Shown piece after piece: positions 33,089 to 36,152 of a DNA stretch of 36,152 bases. Position 1 is the stretch's first letter. Every line of letters starts with the position of its first letter. The notes under the pieces were generated by a model. The model saw only the letters and a list, made by a program, of their open reading frames with translations, had not been told where the DNA came from and did not search any database. Origin of the DNA: Ardenticatenaceae bacterium (GTDB taxonomy: Bacteria > Chloroflexota > Anaerolineae > Promineifilales > Promineifilaceae); contig JASJCR010000050.1 of the NCBI GenBank assembly GCA_030065875.1, positions 1 through 36,152 of the forward strand. Reading direction: 5' to 3'. A program made the position numbers and the translations under genes.

Positions 33089-34579
33089 ATGAGTAACGAA
33101 AAAGCAACAGGATTCTTGACATTTAACCGGCAAAATTTGCCGGAGCGGCCGCCGCAGGAACGCATCAAAGATTGGAAGGAGATGTATATTCCCCTGCCGA
33201 TGGCGGAACTGCAGCAGCAGGGCCAGCGGTGCATGGATTGTGGGATACCGTTTTGCCATACCGGTGAAACCCTGAACAACATGACCTCGGGCTGCCCGTT
33301 GAACAACCTCATTCCCGAGTGGAATGATTTGATTTACCGCGGATTGTGGAAAGAGGCTTACGAACGGCTTGATAAAACCAACAACTTTCCCGAGTTTACC
33401 GGCCGGGTGTGCCCCGCCCCGTGTGAATCGGCGTGCGTGTTGGGCATCAACGCCGATCCGGTGACCATTAAGAGCATCGAAAATGCGATTATCGACCGGG
33501 CCTTTGAAGAAGGGTGGGTTCAGCCATTTGTACCCAAGAAGCAAACCGGCAATAAAGTGGCCGTGATTGGGTCGGGACCGGCCGGGCTGGCCTGTGCCGA
33601 TCAGCTCAACAAGGTTGGGCACAAGGTTACCGTATTTGAGCGGGCCCCCCGTCCCGGTGGTTTGATGACCTACGGCATCCCCAACATGAAAATCGAAAAA
33701 GAGACGGTTTTCCGCCGCATTCGGCTGATGGAGGAGTCCGGGATTGAATTCCTGTGCAATACCAATGTGGGGGTAGATATCGAGGTGGAAACCCTGCAGC
33801 GGGATTTTGACGCCGTTGTTTTATGCGGTGGGGCGACCAACGCCAATAATTTGCCGCTTCCCGGCCGCGACCTTGGTGGGATCTACTTTGCCGTCGATTA
33901 TCTGAGCCAAACAACAGAAAGCCTGATCCAATCAAACCTGGCCAACAATAATTATTTATCCGCCAAGGGCAAGGATGTGATTGTCATTGGTGGAGGGGAT
34001 ACCGGCACCGACTGTGTGGGCACGGCCGTACGCCACGGCTGTCGCAGCGTGACCCAATTTGAGATTGTCGAGCAGCCGGCGAGCGAGCGGCCGGCCGACA
34101 ACCCGTGGCCGGAGTGGCCGCGGATCCTCAAGCTCGATTATGGGCAAAAAGAGGCTAAAGCGCTTTATGGAGAAGACCCGCGCCAATTTTCGATATTAAC
34201 CACCGAATTTGTGGGGGATGAAAACGGGCAGCTTGCGGCCATCAAAACGGTCGATGTGGTGTGGCGTGATGATCCTCACGGCGGCCATCGCTTTGACAAA
34301 ATTCCCGGTTCAGAGCGGGAGTGGCCGGCGCAGCTCGTGCTGCTGGCGATCGGTTTCCGCGGTCCGGAAAACCCGCTGCTCGACGCCCTTAACGTTGAGC
34401 GGGATGCCCGCTCAAACGCCAAGGCTGAGTTTGATGAATACGTGACCAATATAGACGGGGTTTTTACGGCCGGAGACATGCGCCGCGGTCAAAGCCTGGT
34501 TGTGTGGGCGATACGTGAAGGGCGTGGGGCTGCTCGAGAGGTGGATCGGTATTTGATGGGGGAAACAGACCTTCCGTAG
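33089..34579 (+). CDS. gltD: glutamate synthase small subunit GltD
   Basis: 496 aa. GltD takes electrons from NADPH through FAD and 4Fe-4S centres to GltB. The N-terminal cysteine-rich part has RCMDCGIPFCHTG, SGCPLNNLIP and GRVCPAPCESACVLG. The FAD-binding motif is GSGPAGLACADQL (~159) and the NADPH motif is GGGDTGTDC (~300). The ending GDMRRGQSLVVWAI is typical. The ATG at 33089 is the family start, but the bases before it are repeat units with no ribosome-binding site, so translation may depend on coupling or on the hairpin. The TAG stop is followed directly by another heptamer array. Confidence 0.97.
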   Translation: MSNEKATGFLTFNRQNLPERPPQERIKDWKEMYIPLPMAELQQQGQRCMDCGIPFCHTGETLNNMTSGCPLNNLIPEWNDLIYRGLWKEAYERLDKTNNFPEFTGRVCPAPCESACVLGINADPVTIKSIENAIIDRAFEEGWVQPFVPKKQTGNKVAVIGSGPAGLACADQLNKVGHKVTVFERAPRPGGLMTYGIPNMKIEKETVFRRIRLMEESGIEFLCNTNVGVDIEVETLQRDFDAVVLCGGATNANNLPLPGRDLGGIYFAVDYLSQTTESLIQSNLANNNYLSAKGKDVIVIGGGDTGTDCVGTAVRHGCRSVTQFEIVEQPASERPADNPWPEWPRILKLDYGQKEAKALYGEDPRQFSILTTEFVGDENGQLAAIKTVDVVWRDDPHGGHRFDKIPGSEREWPAQLVLLAIGFRGPENPLLDALNVERDARSNAKAEFDEYVTNIDGVFTAGDMRRGQSLVVWAIREGRGAAREVDRYLMGETDLP

Positions 34580-34614
34580 TTGCTAACGGCTAATTGCCAA
34601 TTGCTAATTGTCAG
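34580..34614. repeat. heptanucleotide array, left part, after gltD
   Basis: Five units in register (TTGCTAA, CGGCTAA, TTGCCAA, TTGCTAA, TTGTCAG) begin on the first base after the gltD stop. The insertion sequence begins two bases later. Related units continue beyond the element at 36030. Confidence 0.85.
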
Positions 34615-34615
34615 A

Positions 34616-36024
34616 TGCAATAAGAAACGTTACACATTTTTTTAAAGCCCTGAAGTGCAACATAGTCGTTACATTTGTTCATCAGGAAGTAGTGCCTCAA
34701 GGCCATGTGCCCAGGCACCGATTGTACTTTTAGAAAAATCATAAGTTACTAGTGGTCGGTCATCTTGAAAGATGGTGACGAGTTGCTTGGCGACATCGAC
34801 ACGGGCCAAGACGTAGGAATAAGCAAGCTCTGGATCGACCATGAAGCGGTCTTTGGCGCCGAGGGTGATGCGACCGCTGCGTCGGACGAGACGGATGAAG
34901 GAGACAAAGCCCTGGTCTTGAGGCAGTGATTTTGCATCGAGATGGCGGCGGTAAGCCGGATCGAGATAGGTGATGTCCGCTTCGGCAGCGGCTTCAGCGG
35001 GCGAGCGGCCGTCGAGGCAGGTGAGACGATGGTCGCGGTTGCAGACGGTTTGACAGCGAGCGACTGCGGCCCGGAGTTGGTCAAGGTTGTCAAAGCGAAT
35101 GGTGAGCAAGCGCTCGGTCAGAAAGCCGTTGAACCGCTCGACACAGCCGTTGCGCCAGGGTTCACCGACCGGATTGAAAACCGGTTCAATGCCCAGATCC
35201 AAAGCCAGTCGGATAAGGTGGCCAAAGGAGCGTGGATATTTATTCGAGCCACGGAATTCCAGGGCATTGTCCAACTGGAGTGTGGCCGGGACGCCCAGAA
35301 CGTGCTGCCAGGCGGCCACCGCCTGGTTGACAATCCCCTCGGCGGCTTTGCTCTCGACTACCTCGAGGGCGCAGCGACGAGTGAAGCGGTCTCGCAGGAC
35401 GACCAAATAGTGCTTGGCCGAGGACCCTTTCAGTCGGATCGGACCTTTGAGATCCAGCTGATGGACGTCGTTGGCCTGCTTGGCTTGTGGAATCGGGATC
35501 GGCAATGGCGGCCGCTTTGGCTTATCCCTGCTGCGCTTCGGGACCAATCCGGCCGCTTTGAGCCAATAGTGAATCGTCCGGATGGGCGGCACTTCGGCAT
35601 TGCCCACAGCGGCCAGCTCATAATGAATCGCGGCCGCGCCATACAGCTGGTATGGATCACCCTCCGGGTCTGTTCGCTCCCGGCGCATCGACACCACCTG
35701 CGCCTGGATCGCGGCACTCCAGACTCGCGTCTGGCCCGGCTCACGACGGCGGCGATCTTGCAAACTGCTCTCGACTTCGTCGCCGTTATAGCGCGACAGC
35801 CACCGATACAACCAGGGCCTCGATCGGCCTAGGTGTCGGCAAATGGCCGCTTTGGAATGTCCTTGATAATACATTTGGATCGCTTGCTTTCTTTCTTCGA
35901 TGGCATCCATGACTACGCCTCCTTGCGGATAGCGTAGTCAAAAGTGTAACGTTTATGTTGCACTTCTCTTCTTTAGAAGTGTAACGTTTGTTCTTGCACT
36001 TTTTCTGTAACGTTTCTTATTGCA
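34616..36024. mobile_element. IS481-like insertion sequence, 1409 bp
   Basis: Perfect 19-bp terminal inverted repeats: TGCAATAAGAAACGTTACA at 34616-34634 and its inverse at 36006-36024. Further copies of the same motif lie inside the ends: one on the left (34656-34673) and two on the right (35980-35998 and 35945-35962). The pattern is TGCAA-N5/6-CGTTACA. They are likely transposase-binding sites. No clear target duplication is seen. The element split a heptamer array between gltD and a convergent gene. Its internal CGGCCG content is like the host's. Confidence 0.85.
34669..35910 (-). CDS. DDE transposase of IS481/IS3-like type
   Basis: 413 aa. The N-terminal helix-turn-helix (KAAICRHLGRSRPWLYRWLS) is followed by a second DNA-binding region and an integrase core. 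The catalytic triad fits Asp in HQLDLKGPI (~152), Asp in LQLDNALEF (~216) and Glu in WRNGCVERFNG (~260). The second D-E spacing is ~43 residues, longer than the usual 35. The C-terminus is a small beta domain. The frame is intact with ATG at 35910, and the stop codon lies inside a subterminal repeat (34656-34673). The gene appears functional. Confidence 0.92.
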   Translation of the reverse strand: MDAIEERKQAIQMYYQGHSKAAICRHLGRSRPWLYRWLSRYNGDEVESSLQDRRRREPGQTRVWSAAIQAQVVSMRRERTDPEGDPYQLYGAAAIHYELAAVGNAEVPPIRTIHYWLKAAGLVPKRSRDKPKRPPLPIPIPQAKQANDVHQLDLKGPIRLKGSSAKHYLVVLRDRFTRRCALEVVESKAAEGIVNQAVAAWQHVLGVPATLQLDNALEFRGSNKYPRSFGHLIRLALDLGIEPVFNPVGEPWRNGCVERFNGFLTERLLTIRFDNLDQLRAAVARCQTVCNRDHRLTCLDGRSPAEAAAEADITYLDPAYRRHLDAKSLPQDQGFVSFIRLVRRSGRITLGAKDRFMVDPELAYSYVLARVDVAKQLVTIFQDDRPLVTYDFSKSTIGAWAHGLEALLPDEQM

Positions 36025-36029
36025 CTCAA

Positions 36030-36092
36030 CAGCTAATAGCTAAGTGATCTCTCTGGCAATTAGCTATTGGCGATTAGTAATTAGCTATTAAC
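36030..36092. repeat. heptanucleotide array, right part, overlapping a stop codon
   Basis: Nine units in register, such as CAGCTAA, TAGCTAA, AATTAGC and GATTAGT. The array overlaps the stop (36081-36083) of the truncated gene at the window end. With 34580-34614 it probably formed one array before the insertion. Confidence 0.8.
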
Positions 36093-36152
36093 CTCTTCTT
36101 CCCACCGCTCCCCGCAGTGCTGGCATTCATACCGGTTAACAAAGTGATCCAA
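36081..36152 (-). CDS. C-terminal end of a zinc-ribbon protein (partial at window edge)
   Basis: The last 23 codons of a minus-strand gene are visible, encoding FVNRYECQHCGERWEEE and a short tail. The CxxC pair in an aromatic and acidic setting suggests half of a zinc ribbon. The gene continues beyond 36152, so nothing can be said of its start or function. Its final codons come from the heptamer array. It is convergent with gltD. Confidence 0.55.
   Translation of the reverse strand: MDHFVNRYECQHCGERWEEEVNS

Noticed and set aside
34942..35832. 296-codon plus-strand frame opposite the transposase
   Set aside because: It is fully inside the transposase gene on the other strand and matches no family.
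2689..36092. CRISPR array
   Set aside because: The repeats are contiguous 7-mers without spacers, and no cas gene is present.

Overview
This 36.2 kb window looks like chromosomal DNA of a free-living, probably aerobic bacterium, most likely of the Chloroflexota. That placement is an inference from gene style, since no taxonomic marker gene is present. The pointers are a fused alpha/beta E1 dehydrogenase, a two-repeat PaaB, ClpC under a CIRCE operator, many lineage-restricted secreted or membrane proteins, and a moderate-GC genome with a heavy excess of the palindrome CGGCCG. The first ~2.5 kb is clearly AT-richer and lacks CGGCCG. It ends at the 3' side of a tRNA-Pro(CGG) gene and may be the edge of a genomic island.

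Layout. 1-2.5 kb: two small hypothetical genes and a lipoprotein with a sugar-binding-like domain. 2.6 kb: tRNA-Pro. 2.8-6.3 kb: double-XRE regulator, TPR protein, membrane-anchored glycosidase-like protein and two small membrane proteins. 6.7-9.5 kb: paaABCD (ring-1,2-phenylacetyl-CoA epoxidase) without paaE. 9.8-12.5 kb: an Lrp-type regulator and a fused branched-chain 2-oxoacid dehydrogenase E1. 12.5-15.2 kb: a patch with a broken WYL-type regulator, a DoxX protein, a membrane protein, a SnoaL-like protein and a MarR regulator. 15.3-18.9 kb: murI, then a promoter/CIRCE site and clpC. 18.9-21.4 kb: a TagI-like glycosylase, a GNAT/AAC(6')-like acetyltransferase and a cytochrome P450. 21.6-24.4 kb: an ANTAR response regulator and a GAF/HisKA_2 sensor kinase, flanked by inverted copies of a MITE-like repeat. 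24.6-26.4 kb: a family-2 glycosyltransferase and an unknown 318-aa protein. 26.5-34.6 kb: divergent amt and gltBD (ammonium uptake and GOGAT). 34.6-36.0 kb: an IS481-like insertion sequence. The window ends in a truncated zinc-ribbon gene.

How the parts may work together. Amt, GltB and GltD form an ammonium uptake and assimilation module. Both divergent leaders carry an intrinsic terminator between the promoter region and the start codon. In the amt leader a small GGGC/GCCC hairpin with a six-base loop competes with the terminator. The nearby kinase plus REC-ANTAR regulator is the class of system that controls such terminators through RNA, so ANTAR-mediated antitermination of nitrogen genes is the main regulatory hypothesis here. 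The phenylacetate and branched-chain oxoacid genes flank one Lrp-type regulator and suggest catabolism of aromatic and branched amino acids.

The most unusual structural feature is a set of imperfect heptanucleotide arrays at seven loci. The 'word' differs at each site but the 7-bp period is kept. Five of the seven loci start at, or just inside, the stop codon of a gene. Arrays fill the whole gltB-gltD spacer, supply the paaB ribosome-binding region, build a hairpin plus T-run in the clpC leader, and have been split by the insertion sequence.
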